The position numbers were made by a program, and so were the translations under genes. The notes under the pieces were generated by a model that had not been told where the DNA came from, searched no databases, and saw only the letters and a program-made list of their open reading frames with translations. This document shows positions 1 through 11,600 of a DNA stretch of 64,000 nt, piece after piece. The DNA comes from Cyprinodon diabolis. Taxonomy: Eukaryota; Chordata; Actinopteri; Cyprinodontiformes; Cyprinodontidae. The stretch lies in the NCBI GenBank assembly GCA_030533445.1, contig CM060083.1:28012666-28076665 (forward strand), read 5' to 3'. Position 1 is the stretch's first letter, and each line of letters opens with the position of its first letter.

Positions 1-37
1 AGAGAACCGGGGTTAATTCCTTAACCTAAAGTTCTCT
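1..37. repeat. Imperfect palindrome at the DIRS end
   Basis: AGAGAAC at 1-7 is the reverse complement of GTTCTCT at 31-37, and GGTTAA at 11-16 pairs with TTAACC at 21-26, giving a hairpin around TTCC. The outer arm overlaps the inverted terminal sequence at 31-69. Such nested complementarity is expected at the internal complementary region or terminal repeat of DIRS elements, which is thought to guide circle formation. Confidence 0.7.
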
Positions 38-69
38 TTCAACATTCATTTCGGTATCTCACTATGGGA
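31..69. repeat. Inverted copy of the DIRS terminal repeat (left)
   Basis: Reverse complement of 5414-5452 over 39 bp with one mismatch (position 48, A against G). It may be the right terminal repeat of the element in its reading direction, or its internal complementary region. Confidence 0.85.
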
Positions 70-115
70 TGTTGTAACTCCCGTATTGCCAGATAAGCTT
101 ACTCGAGGACCTAAC

Positions 116-1165
116 TTATAAAGGTGAAGATCCTACACCCAGAACCGTGTGGGCCAGTGAGGGTGTGGTAACATCCAACCTATAGAACCTAGTGAAGGTG
201 TGAGGAGTTGCCCAGCTGGCAGCCCCACAGATGTCCTCCATAGGTATACCCTGAAACATTGCCCAGGATGATGCCATCCCACAAGTGGAATGAGCTCGCA
301 GGCCTGCAGGGGGTGGGAGACCCTTAACCTCATAGGCCATGATAATAGCCCCTACTATCCAATGTGAGAGACGTTGTTTAGTGAGGGGCTTCCCTTTATG
401 TGGCGGGGACCATGATACAAACAGCTGATCCGATTTACGGAAACCAGCTGTTTTCTCCACATACACCCTCAGAGCTCGTACTGGGCAGAGGGAGTGGAGT
501 CGCTCATGCTCCTGAGAGGGAAAGGGTGGAGGGTAGAAAGCCACCAACTCAAGAGCTCGGCATGATAGAGCGGGGTTAATAACCTTTGGTATAAACGCTG
601 GGTTAGGTTTCAGTACCACCTTAGAGTCCCCACTGAAGAACTGCATACAGGATGGGTTCACTGAAAGCGCGTGGAGGTCGCTCACACGCTTAGCAGAGAC
701 CAGAGCGATTAACAGAGCCGTCTTAAACGACAGTATTTTAAGCTCAGCCTGATGCAACGGTTCGAATGGTGCACCTGATAGGGCCTCAAGTACCACCGGT
801 AGGTCCCATGGGGCGGGTTAAGCTCCTTGACACTGGGCGGAGTCGTCGGCGCCCTTCATAAACTGGCACACCAGTGGGTGCTGCCCTACTGTTTTGTCAT
901 TAAAACCAATATGGCAAGCTGAGATAGCGGCAAGGTACACCTTCACAGTGGAAAATGCCAAGCCTTTATCCAGCAGCTCCTGCAGGAATGTCAGGATGAG
1001 TGACACAGGGCTCTGCATGGCGCTCACCATGGTTTTTGTGCACCAGCTTTCAAATGCACGCCATTTACCCTCATATGCGCTGTTTGTGGAAACAGCTCTT
1101 GCACTCTGAATAGTTTTAATGACGTTCAGAGGGAGCCCATTGGCAGTCAGATTCACCCTCTCACA
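116..1165 (-). pseudogene. DIRS tyrosine recombinase, interrupted and lacking a catalytic arginine
   Basis: This would be the enzyme that integrates the DIRS circular DNA. The N-terminal core-binding part is read from about 1165 down to a TAA stop at 818-820. The same frame reopens below it, and the catalytic half runs from 796 to 116 (226 residues). In that half the first catalytic arginine is present (R37, in SAKRVSDLHAL), as are the HxxR-box histidine (H169) and the nucleophilic tyrosine (Y205, in FTRFYRLD). The HxxR arginine is replaced by cysteine (C172, codon TGT, complement of 281-283), as expected from deamination of a CpG. The internal stop plus this loss make the protein non-functional. 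The N-terminal part overlaps the end of the RNase H frame, as is normal in DIRS elements. Confidence 0.88.
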
Positions 1166-3021
1166 GGCCAGGCCCAAAGAGCCATACGTTCTGGATGAGG
1201 ATGAAATATCTCTCCACGAGCCTGCGTCAGCAGATCTCTGCGAAGAGGAAGCCGCCATGGCTCGCCGTACAGTGACTGGAAGATCTCTGCTAGCCAGTGT
1301 TTCCCCGGCCAACGGGGGGCTATCAGAATGAGTACATGTTTCCCCGCCCGTACTCTGGCGAGTGTGGGGGTAATGAGCTCCAGTGGGGGAAAGGCATACA
1401 GTAGAGCCTGTGGCCACTTGTGTGCCAGTGCATCCAGTCCCAGGGGAGCACCTTCTCCCGTCAGGGAGAAAAACCTTGGACAGTGAACATTCTCCTCTGA
1501 TGCAAAGAGGTCGACCTCCGCACGGCCGTATCTCTCCCAAATTTGAGCTACAACCTCGCTGTGGAGTTTCCACTCCATGTAGCGGGGATTGCCCCTTGAT
1601 AGTAAGTCTGCGCCCCTGTTCATGACTCCTGGTACATGAATCGCTCTCAGTGACAGCAGGCGTGAGCTGGTCCAGACTATCAGTCTCTGTGCCAGCGTGT
1701 GTAACTGACGAGAGCGCAGACCACCCTGTCTGTTGATGTAAGCGACCACCGTTGTATTGTCTGTCCTCACTAAAACATGGTGCCCTCTGATGAAGGGCAG
1801 AAAATGTCTTAGTGCCAGCATCACGGCCAGAAGCTCCAGACAATTTATGTGAGCTGTCTGTGTTAGAGAGCTCCATGTGCCATTCACCATCCTGCCCTTG
1901 TGTGTGGCACCCCAGCCTGTCAACGAGGCATCTGTGGTGATAACCTTCCTTGTTTGGATGGTTCCCATGGTAACCCCGGTATTGAGAAATGTGGGGCTTT
2001 TCCACGGGCTCAAAGCTCGTGCGCATGCTGGAGAAATTATCACCTTGCGGTGACTGTCGGACCGGGTTCAGCCGAAGGGACGCAACCCAGCGTTGAAAAG
2101 GACGCATATGCAAACGGCCTAACTGAATGACGGCCAGCGCTGACACCATCAGACCCAACAGTCTGTGGCAGAGCCTGAGTTTCACTTGAGCGCCTCTGCG
2201 AAAGAGTGCCAGACAAGCCCGAAAGGCTTCCTCTCTTTCCGCCGAAAGGCGCGCTCTGAACTCGTTGGAGTTCAGGGACAGGCCAATAAAAGTGATTGTT
2301 TGCACTGGGGTTAAAATGCTCTTTTCCGGATTTATCGAGAAACCTAGAGCCGCCAGATGAGACGTAAGCATCTCTGCGTGCGTCATGAGCTCCGCTGGGG
2401 ACTGAGCTGCAATCAGCTAGTCGTCTATATAAGTTGCCAGGCGTATGCCTTCTCCCTCAGAGGAGCGACTTCAGCCTCGGTGCATTTTACAAACACCCGT
2501 GGGCTGAGCGACAGGCCAAAGGGAAGTACGAGATACTCGTACATCTTTCCCTGAAATGCAAACCTGAGATATTTTCTGTGAGGAGGGTATATAGGGATGT
2601 GAAAGTACGCGTCTTTTAAATCGACGGAGATAAACCAGTCTCCGCGGCGCACAAACCGTATCAGAGCTGCATGGGTCAGCATCCTGAACGTATACTTTCT
2701 CAGATATGTGTTCAGAGCTCGCAGATCCAATATAGGTCGCAGGCCCCTGTCCTTTTTCGGGACGAGGAAGTACCTGGAGTAAAATCCCTCCCCGCTTTCC
2801 TCCTGGGAAAGCAGCCGGATTGCGTTTTTGTTCTGCAGGGAAATTATCTCCTCCTGCAAGATGTGTGCGTGTTCCCCCCGAGCATGAGATTGTACTATGC
2901 CCCTGAAACGGGGTGGGGCTGCGGCAAACTGGAGCCTGTATCCTCTGAAAACAGTCTTTATTACCCAGTCCGATGCCCCGCACGCTCGCCACAGCTGGCT
3001 TTTTCCCGCTAGTGGGCCAAG
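1153..3021 (-). pseudogene. DIRS reverse transcriptase and RNase H, frameshifted
   Basis: This polyprotein would copy element RNA into DNA. The fingers/palm part is read from about 3021 to 2428 and shows YFLVPKKDRGLRPILDLRALN, SVDLKDAYFHIPI and VLPFGLSLSPRVF motifs. The catalytic YIDD lies at 2420-2431 but in another frame; a one-base loss in the G run just upstream would explain the shift. It is followed at once by a TAG (2417-2419) where the family usually has tryptophan. The thumb/connection continues in that frame to about 2060, where a second shift restores the first frame. RNase H follows (open 2043-1153) with D38, E70, D95 and D146 all present, then a DIRS-specific tail with LGLDALAHKWP. 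Whether the tail includes the Dam-like methylase domain of some DIRS elements cannot be judged. Confidence 0.9.
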
Positions 3022-3547
3022 CTGTGTTCCTGACCGAGCTCTGGGCGGTACTAGCTGAGGGAGCTGCAGCACAGCTGTGGTGTTCATCCGCGGCTGCCCT
3101 GAATCCGCTTCCTCTTTTGCAGAGATAGCGGCTGGTTGTGCCAAACGTGGAGCGAGGGCTCCACCTTGTGGCCTCATGTGCAGCCGCACAGCTGCGTTCT
3201 GTTCCTGTGTCATTTTTAATATGTTTTCCATATTTTTTGGTTGTGGCTGCACCCTCGGCTCTTGGCCTGGTTGTGCGCCAGGATATCTTTTTATTAAACA
3301 TTTTCTGAAGGGGGGAAAAAGAGTGTTTGGGCACTGGTGTGTGCTTGTGAACCACTGTGGCTCCAATGAGCTCTCTGGGTGGGTCACCTTCCTCCTCTTC
3401 AACCGGCTCTGAACTGTGAGCTCCAACTCTGACTCTGCAGGCCGTTTCAGTAGCCCTGAACAAGGCTTCGTTAACTGGAACAGAACATTTCTGGGTGAGG
3501 TTGCAGGTGTCTGGCAGTGCCTGCTCCCCGACCCCAAAGCCAGTTCC

Positions 3548-5032
3548 CTAGGTAGAGCGCCTCTTTTTCTTTGCGCTCGTTGTGACGGGAGGGGCAGTTT
3601 GGTTGTCCGGTGCAGCCGGCGGAACGAAGGGTTTCCTTCCCCACGATCCTTTAGGCTCAATGTGCTTTCCACGGTCACGGTCAGCTGACTGCGACTGGGG
3701 TGTTCGCTTTGGAATGCGGTAAGCTGGACGGGCCGCTGCCGGAGGAGGCTGCGCTCTTCTGGGCAGGCGGAGTTTGAGCGCTTCGCCTTCTCTCTTTTTC
3801 TCCTCACAGCGCTTTTGCATGGCCGCAACGGTAGGACCGAACAATCCTTTCGGGTCCACTGGTGTGTCGAGGAGATGGTTTTTCTCTCTCTGTGACAGGC
3901 TGGAAAGGTTGAGCCACCTGGCCCTCTCTTGGGTGACCATCAGGGCCATGGCTCTTCTTCTTCCGGAGGCCTGGACAGCGCTTCTGTGGAGGCGAAGGCA
4001 TAGGTCTGTCACCACGCACACTTCCTCCCACAGACTTTCGCTCGGTGCCCCCGTCATCTGCTCCTGTAGCTCTGCTTGGTAAGCGAGAAGGAGAGATGAA
4101 GCGTTAAGCGCCTTCACCGATGCAGCCACCGCTTTGTAGCTCTTATCATTAAGAGCGGATTGAAAGGAATCCGCTTTGAAAGAGAAAGCGGGTCCTGCCG
4201 CTGCAACTGCAGGTTTCTGTGATGGGTGCAGGTGAGAAGCGAGCAGCGGTTCCACAGGAAGTAAATGTGAGAAGCCGCTCTCCTCCATCCCAATCCAATC
4301 CAGCGCTGATCCTCCCAGGACGGGGTTCTTAGCGGTGAGAGGGTTGGAACAGGACTGGGTCGCTTCTTCAATGCACTCCGGAAAAACCGTCAGGAGCTGC
4401 CTGGTGGAAGATTTGGCCTTGGGGAGCCTTTTCCCTTCATACCGGGATGTTGTGGTCTCCGTGAAGGTCTCAGGCCATTCAATGCCTAGCTTTGCAGCCG
4501 CTCTTCTACAGACATCGTGCAGGTCCATTGCAGACGGGTTTGGGGAGCCGCTGCAAGTGTCACCCGCCTCCACTGGCTTTGCAGCGGTGGGATGATGAAA
4601 GGCCCGCAGTCCTGCTCGTAGTCGTCAGACCCGAGGCTAACGGATTCCACCTCCGAGTCAGATTCTGCGCCCGCAGGGTCGCAAAAATCCGGGAGGGCGG
4701 CATCATCTTCCTGGCGCCACAGCGTCGAGCTGGTCCACCCAACTGGGTCCGGTGAATAGGGGCTCTCCCTCTTCGGTGACAGTGAGCATCGGTGGTGGAG
4801 GGTTGGCTACCTCCATCACAGGGTCCACCTCTGACAGGCTAGCTTGGCGCGCTAGCCTGCGCCGACGGAATTTGAGGGAGAGCCGAGCACAGTGCTCACA
4901 GCTAGCTGGCGACGTTACTTCGTCCCGGGCATGTTGCAGCCCCAGGCACGAAGTGCAGACAGGGTGGGTGTCTGATCCAGCTATAAGTTTGCCGCATGTG
5001 CAAGCTCTAGCAGGTGGCTTGCTCTTGCCCAT
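3548..5032 (-). pseudogene. DIRS ORF1, gag-like, with two compensating frameshifts
   Basis: Putative nucleocapsid or structural protein of the element. The probable start is the ATG at 5030-5032 (MGKSKPPARACTCGK). It opens a cysteine-rich segment with C11, C13, C26, C29, C45 and C48, followed by a basic KFRRRRLARQ stretch, resembling a zinc-binding module. The frame breaks near 4710. An acidic segment (EDDAALPDF, SDSEVESVSLGSDDYEQD) continues in another frame to about 4610, and the first frame then resumes to the stop at 3548. The C-terminal 341 residues contain VCRRAAAKLGIEWPE, a helical LLAYQAELQEQM region and a lysine/arginine-rich tail ending KKKRRST. The RT frame overlaps its 3' part in another register (up to 3828), but that overlap looks like a shadow above about 3150. 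The identification rests on position and on resemblance to fish DIRS ORF1 proteins. Confidence 0.8.
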
Positions 5033-5413
5033 GGTGAGAACAAGTTCAAGCTGCCTCGTAAGCTCCGAAAATTAGAAAGCAGCTAGTTTGGTGACTAGTT
5101 GCCGCTGCTGCTGTTTGGTGACAGGCCAGCAGTGGAAAGGGAACTCGGAAAAGCCGAATACTGTACTGAGTAGCGTTCGTTGACCGAGTTGTTAGCTCGC
5201 TCTGTGAACAGTTAAGCTAGCTCAATACTTGCTGTATTAGCCGTCCGAGTAAGCTTCTGGGAGCGAGAAGAGGTTTTAGACTGAGGATTACCTGCGTGAC
5301 GTCAGCTTCTTATACTGGGGATAAGCCCTCCCCCAGTAGCAGACGTCACCTCTGTGAGCCAGTCAGGACTGGCGTAATGTTATAGTGCTTCTGGAGACAG
5401 CGCTGGGGGCGTG
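5033..5413 (-). promoter_or_regulatory. DIRS leader between terminal repeat and ORF1
   Basis: Non-coding leader of the element on the minus strand. It contains TGACGTCAG (near 5297) and ACGTCA (near 5342), which resemble CRE/ATF half- or full sites, and short repeated CTAGCT motifs. Promoter function is inferred from position only. Confidence 0.4.
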
Positions 5414-5452
5414 TCCCATAGTGAGATACCGAAACGAATGTTGAAAGAGAAC
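5414..5452. repeat. DIRS terminal repeat (right; 5' end of the element)
   Basis: Inverted partner of 31-69. The sequence right of 5452 changes abruptly to AT-rich DNA, so this is the 5' boundary of the minus-strand element. No clear target-site duplication can be seen, which fits recombinase-mediated integration. Confidence 0.88.
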
Positions 5453-5489
5453 TGATATTATAAAAAAAAGCGCATACAATTTTGTCAAT

Positions 5490-5760
5490 ACACATATTTT
5501 TATTCCTAATGCAGCTATGTGCACAAATTCAAATCCAGATTGTAACTTACAGTTTTCTCATTACTTAGTGTCTATAACCTCTGCCTTTATTTTATTCTGC
5601 TCTCAAACTACAACTAGCCCTTTTAAAAGGCTACACTAATAGCTGATTCTTTCTAAGCAATTTTGAGTATATGTGAAACCTTTATCTAATTTGTAAAAGT
5701 TTAATAAAGGATCTTAAATGTTTTTTTTTGTTTTTTTTTTGCATCTGGGCCAGATTAATA
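5490..5760 (+). repeat. Dispersed repeat, copy 1 (partner at 18910-19184)
   Basis: Two blocks align with 18910-19184 in the same orientation: TATTCCTAATGCAGCT near 5501 against TATTCCCAATGCAGCT, and GAAACCTTTATCTAA near 5675 followed by TTTAATAAAG and a T run. The blocks are 164 bp apart here and 185 bp apart in the other copy, so indels separate them. The AATAAA-plus-T-run end suggests a retroposed 3' end, but no family is recognised. Confidence 0.5.
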
Positions 5761-7166
5761 TATTGCCCCATGTCAAAAACTACAATACTGTCATTATAGA
5801 TATATTAATTCAGACCATAAATATTGTAGATATATAGTCTACAATAATTATACCTGATTGAAGTATAGCTCAAATATTATAACGGGCTTGCTTCTTAGTT
5901 GGTTTGGGTTCTCTACAACAAAAATGAACCTAATAACATGCAATAAAAAGTGCACAGATTCAAATTAATGAAAGAAAATAATACAGTTCTTTATAACATG
6001 TTATAACAGCTATCGTGTTCAACACAACTTCTCACAACAAAAAGTTTATAATTTGGGTATGCATTATTTTAATTTTTTTTATGCGTCTTATTCTTGAATC
6101 TTGTTCTCTTTCCTCTAACTGGGCACATTCCATATGTGCCACTGCCTCAGTCCTGGCTAGAATTTTGACCTTTCCAATGAACCCATGGACACCTGAAATA
6201 CATGGGAAATTAAATGTTAAATGTTATAAAGCCTCTTCCAAATTTTTTATCTAGGATTGATCATTTCCGCCCATCTCTGACCAACAAGCAAGCATTCTCT
6301 TACCTGCTTTGGATCATGCTCTGTGATTATAAAATGCCAGGTCAGCTCCCTCTGCTGATATGCTGAAGCTGAATTAATAATAATTAATTAATAGTGACTA
6401 GCAAACTGATTTTACCTAAATCCCACAGAAAATAAGGGAGCCAGTATTAAGAGGAAGGTTAAAAACCATGTACCTCAAAATGTAGTCAAGATGAGCACAG
6501 CTATCGAAACAGCTTGGGTGTCCTTTGTATGTCAGCAGAGCCACAGGCCCATTGCAAGTGTCCTGCAAAAACCTAATGGCTTTGATGCAGTTAATTATGC
6601 AAACAATCCAAGTATTATGCTTAAAGTACATTGTATTTACATTATCTTAATTGGATGGCATGTCTGTATTAAAGATGCAATTTAATGGGTTTATTTTTAG
6701 AAAATTATTATTCTTATTTTTCTTATTACTTAAGCCATAAATATCAAATAAACAAGGATAAAACTAAAACTCTATCTCACCTTGTGTAATGAATCCATAT
6801 AATTTATCTTTCAATTTTTGAGTTAAATGTCTTTATGTGACATTTAATGTATTTATTGAGCCTAATGATGCTATTGATTTTTTTAAATGTATCTGCATAA
6901 CTGTAAACATGGCTATCGCTTTCTGAATGTTACATCGTAAGTTGCTGATGATGCATTGCAACCTTTCTTGGTTGCCTCAGTGCTCATCAGAGTTACCCTG
7001 TTTGTATTGTATGCCCTCAAATTGATGTCTTTCCCACTTTTTCCCTATCCCAACCATCCTCTTGTAACTCCGACATCAACTTTTAAGGGGATGCCTGCTT
7101 GTCTGTGTCACACAGTTTCCCATGATCCCTTGTTCTCTGCTGACTATACTGTTGTTTTCCTTTAAG
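5761..7166. other. AT-rich DNA, no gene recognised
   Basis: Short reading frames only, none with recognisable content. From about 6950 the plus strand becomes pyrimidine-rich, leading into the splice-bounded segment at 7167. Confidence 0.5.
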
Positions 7167-7196
7167 GTCTGGCGCACCTGATGATGGGCGACCAAG
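7167..7196 (+). other. Candidate 30-nt microexon
   Basis: A pyrimidine-rich tract ending TTTCCTTTAAG precedes the segment and a donor-like AAG|GTATGG follows. The length is a multiple of three and two of the three frames are open. Phase is compatible with the two segments below. No protein family is recognised, and chance is a real alternative. Confidence 0.2.
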
Positions 7197-8286
7197 GTAT
7201 GGGCTATGCTCCTTTTTTTCCCCATCATTCCTCCATTCTTCCTCCTGTTCCTCTGTGCTTAGAAATTTGTGAGCCACTAACTCCTGCGAAGGCTTGAAGC
7301 TTCAGATTTGTCTGTCCATTCATATCAGTGGCATTTTCTTTCTTTTTTGCGACATTTCATTCTGACATTTTTTATGGGTGATTTTGCTTCAGTTTTTGCT
7401 TTAGTTTTTGTTTTGCTTAAGAGGCCTGACATTTCTCTACAAATTCTGTTTTTTAATTACTAACATTATATATTTTTATTGAATTAGGGGTGGTTTTAGG
7501 AGAGGACAACTTGCATTAACCTTGTTTTAAAGCTAATTCTCATCTGTCCTCGCTTTACTAATGCATGTGGAGAGCATCTACAGAGGCAGCTGTACATTCT
7601 GTCTTCCTGTTTTCATTTGTGTGGTGCTGCATAATGTCATGGTGTAGCAGAGCAGCAATGTAGCTTCCTGTTTTTATTTTTTATGGCAGCTTCCTATTTC
7701 CCTCCTGTGCTTGCGGCCATCAAGCCTCTATCCTTTCCACCACTATCCTCCTATTTAGCTAAGACACTTACTGGTGTCTCCTCTCCCTTTGTTTTTCCTC
7801 TTTGTCTGGAATCTGCTTTCTTCCGGAACATTTCATCAAATCTTATAGGTAAAAGTAAAGGTACTGCCCTCTTTAATTTTCCAAATTCACTAAGCTAATA
7901 GTTTCTCTGGCATTGTATACTTAAGCTGAATTATATATAGTCACTTGCACTTTTAAACACATTTTTCAACAAATTATTTAGAGGGTTTCAAGGTAGGTGC
8001 TGCTCTTGCTCCGAATTCACATGCTCCAGCTTTGTTGCTCTGTTTTTCTTTTGTTCATTTATTGCATGGAAGCTATATAGACCCATATGGATATATGAAC
8101 CACACAGTTGCTGTCCTAGTTTTTTGTGCAAAACCTGCACCCGGGGAGAACTACATTCCTTTTGTTTGAATTATGGTTTATGAGGTTGATCGTAATGTTG
8201 TGGGCCTCCCATCCTGGCTGTGATCCTCACCTCTTCTCTCTGTGGGGTAAGTGGACTTCTGATTTTTCCCATTTGACTCTCCTCAG
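7197..8286. other. Intervening DNA, possible intron
   Basis: No recognisable gene. A further splice-compatible segment may lie at 7759-7848 (acceptor TCCTATTTAG, donor ATAG|GTAAAAG), with weaker signals than its neighbours. Confidence 0.3.
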
Positions 8287-8334
8287 GGCAGAGAGGGGAG
8301 ACTTGGCTTGTAAGGTCCCTACTGAGCATTCAAG
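8287..8334 (+). other. Candidate 48-nt small exon
   Basis: A good acceptor (CCCATTTGACTCTCCTCAG) lies at its left edge and a donor-like CAAG|GTAACA at its right. Length is a multiple of three. The frames beginning at the second and third base are open, and each joins in phase with the matching frame of 7167-7196 and 8611-8638. Confidence 0.22.
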
Positions 8335-8610
8335 GTAACATTTAAATTATTTTGTTATAATTTTCCTGTTAAACTGTGATTTAGCAAGTTGCCATAAGTT
8401 TGGTAAATGTAATCGTTGCTTGTTTAGGGTTAATGTATAAAATCTAGAATTAATCTAAAATTTGCACATAGCTGTTTAATATTTTACACTGTGACATTTA
8501 ACAGTGTTAATTTAACAATTAAATTTCACACCTTTGACCCAATTGGTTATGTGTATTTTAGTTCTCATGCTTTAGTTTGGAATCCTATCTTCTTTTTGGG
8601 TTGTTATCAG

Positions 8611-8638
8611 ACATAGATGTGAAGCTTCATTTAAACAG
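8611..8638 (+). other. Candidate 28-nt microexon with consensus donor
   Basis: A strong acceptor (TTTTTGGGTTGTTATCAG) precedes 28 nt that end in AACAG|GTAAGT, a full-consensus donor. This is the best splice-site pair of the three plus-strand candidates. Coding status is undecided. Confidence 0.28.
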
Positions 8639-11600
8639 GTAAGTTTTCAAAGTGACTGGTCCACAGAATACTTAGTTATTTAATGAGCAGCACTGCATCT
8701 GTTGCTTTGATCACAGTTTATAGTTTTTGGAAATTTGTTTGTGGATTGTGAGCTTTGTACCATAGCGTTTTTCCACAGTGTAATGCAATAGGTGGTCACA
8801 GACTGTATGTGAGTAAAGGTAAAACTAAACATATAATTTTAAACAGAGATTTACCTATATGTAAAATGACACATGTTTTTTCTCCCTATCCAACAAAATA
8901 AATTTAAATCTATAATTTTATGTTTAAGGACAGTTGGAATTATTCAGTTAAAATAGTTTCTGTCACAATAACAGGCAAATTTTCTATCACCTTTATTAAA
9001 ATTCAGAAGTTTTCTTGAAGTTCCTTTGATAAATCTATTAGAGTTGGCTTTTAAAATGGGTCTAATGTTTTTGTTGTGTCCTACACAACCTTCCTACAAC
9101 AGTTTGGTGGTACTTCTAACTGGTGGTAACTCATTATCACTCATTCCTCCTGAGTAACTGAGTCAGGTCTGTAAAGCAGACGTTTGTACTCATCCTTTAT
9201 GATTTGCCCACATTTTTGTGACTAAGATCAATGCTTTGCAAAAGCCACTCTTAAGCATTGACTTTTTTGTCATTTTGCTGCTTTGTACTTAATGTGGCAT
9301 CTGTCAGCCAGTGTCAGTACAGGACTCTTTTAACTGTGGATAATGACGCTCTTACCAGTTTCACCAACAACCTAAGAGGCTTTTGCATTTGTTCTGGGAT
9401 TGATGCATATATATTTTGCACCAAAACACATTTATTACTGGGACATAGAGCTTGTCACTCTCCTAGAAGGCATGATGAGACATACTTATCATGCTCGTCA
9501 AACTTGCATATAACTGAAAAGAGTAAAGTGGCACCATCAGGTATCTTGAAATTCTATCCACTGATGAAACAAACTCGATGAGGTCTCTAATAAGTCCTTT
9601 CCTGATATCTTGCCTAATTTCTGTAGATTATTCAATGGTGTCATACAATGTTATAGAGTGTAAGAAATTATGCCTAAAATTCACCCACAAAGGTGCCCCT
9701 GATTGCCTTTAATCATCTGAATGAATTAATCAATAGCTTACAATTCATGGCATTTTAAATTTGTGAATTGTATACAACATATAGTGATCAGTGTATGTAA
9801 ACTTCTGAATTTGAGGAACTTTATTAAGATTAACAAAATAATATTCTATAATTGCTTCAGACTTTTTGAAAATAAAACTACTATGTATTGTCTTAAAATA
9901 CCTAAAGCACAAAAACTTTTAAATGTTTAAACAATAGATAATGTTTCTAATTGCTTTTCTGAAAAAGTTATTGTTTTTGCTTTGTTTAAAATACAATTTT
10001 CTTCCCATATGTTCTCGATATGTATATAACCAAACCTTATTTACTGAAAATTTAGACCAATACATTCAAAACCCATGTACTGCTATGGAAGTTTGCAGTA
10101 TCATAAAATATTAAATCAGTTTGTAAACTATGTAATAATTGAGACCCAATGAATAATTTTTCACAAATCTCAAATTATCTAGATATGTAAAGAGATGCAC
10201 ATCTACAAATGTCTTCAGCGGACTAAGATATATTGAGCTGCTTTACTTATACAACCCATTGGCAGTTTCTTTTACTAAAATGTGATTATTATGGTATGGG
10301 AAATGTATGCAAATCTACAAATGTGAAAACTGGAAGGAAATTCATTTGCCACATCTTCCAAGGTTAGTGTCACTCTGTGTTATAGTGTTCATTGTTATTT
10401 GTTTTGAAAAATGATGCAGACAGTAGGGCTTCTGCTGAACTGCATGAGAGTAGAAATGGTTTCATTTGTCTTTTTGTGTAGAAAAAAAAATGGATGGCTT
10501 CAAAAATATTACTTTAAGCTTTGATAAATCCTATAGACTATATTTTATGATTTTCAGGGTCAAATTTTCTTCTTTGAATGCAGCAGTACATTACATTCCG
10601 GTAATGCTGACTCAGATTATCTAACCCACCCTTTAATACAGCCTCTCTGTCATTTATTATAATTATCTACATTACTTAAGGTGTCCATTAGTTAATTTAA
10701 AATCATCTCCCAATAATGTGCTTTAAAGCTTAGGATTGTACAAGTCTGGATAAATACATACCAAGTTTGGATGTAGCAGTTGGGAAGCTGCAGGGAAGGA
10801 GTCAAATAGTGCTGATGAGGCACAACTCTGCCATACTCGGCCCACTGATTCTAATTTGGGGCCTGGTAAGATTCCCCCTGTGTATTAAAGTGTAAAAACC
10901 CTGCTCAGTCTTTGTAAATTTACTGTTTGGTCATAAACACAAATCCCCTCGGGTACTAAAACTTGGACAGAGCCTCTATTCATCGTCTTCTTAAGCTTGT
11001 GAGAATATTGTGTTTTTTATGTTGGCCCTCACTGAGGTTCTCCTGTGTCATGTTAACCACTTGGTAAGGTTTATCCTCTGTTTGATGGCTAGCCCTTTGA
11101 GGATAGGCTTTTGTTTGTGTGTCAGGTGCTTTCAGCTGGTTTACCAACATTGTTTACCTAAAAACCTTGTTCCCATTCAGCTTCAGAGTGCAGGGCGTAC
11201 AGAGGGATAAGTTGTAATACCGCTGGCACACAAATCACTTGGGTATTTAATTGCTGTTGTTGCAATAAACAGCAATGTGCAGCTTAAGAGCAACTCCAGG
11301 CTGTGCAGATAGGCTTATAGGTACAATAATTTTCTGAATCAGTATTCTTCCTAATGTAATTGCTTTCATTTTCTAACGATTGGAAATGTTACTTTTATCA
11401 CTTTGGAAATTATAGGGGATCATATTTCCTCATATTATTCTGTATCGTATTTTAATTTTACTGATCAAAAATAATATTTAAAATATACTTTTGTGTGATT
11501 GTTTGTATTGCGGATTGTTAATTCACTTCATTTTTTCTGTCACTGATTTTTAAAAGATCATAAATGCTTTCAAATGGATGTTATCTGCCATGTACAGTTC

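Larger units (their letters stand above)
1..5452 (-). mobile_element. DIRS-like tyrosine-recombinase retrotransposon, degenerate, left part possibly cut by the window edge
   Basis: The block holds, in minus-strand order, a gag-like ORF, reverse transcriptase, RNase H and a tyrosine recombinase that overlaps the RNase H ORF in another frame. This gene order, with a recombinase in place of a DDE integrase, is the hallmark of the DIRS order. A 39-bp terminal sequence at 5414-5452 recurs inverted at 31-69 with one mismatch. Base composition is distinctly more GC- and CpG-rich than the flanking DNA. All three ORFs are interrupted, so the copy is inactive. The right boundary at 5452 is sharp. The left end may extend beyond the window, because DIRS elements carry an internal complementary region as well as terminal repeats, and positions 1-69 could be either. 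Confidence 0.92.

Noticed and set aside
818..2386. Single 522-codon open frame on the minus strand
   Set aside because: Only its two ends are real (RT C-terminus and recombinase N-terminus). The middle is an out-of-frame shadow of RNase H, so it is not one protein.
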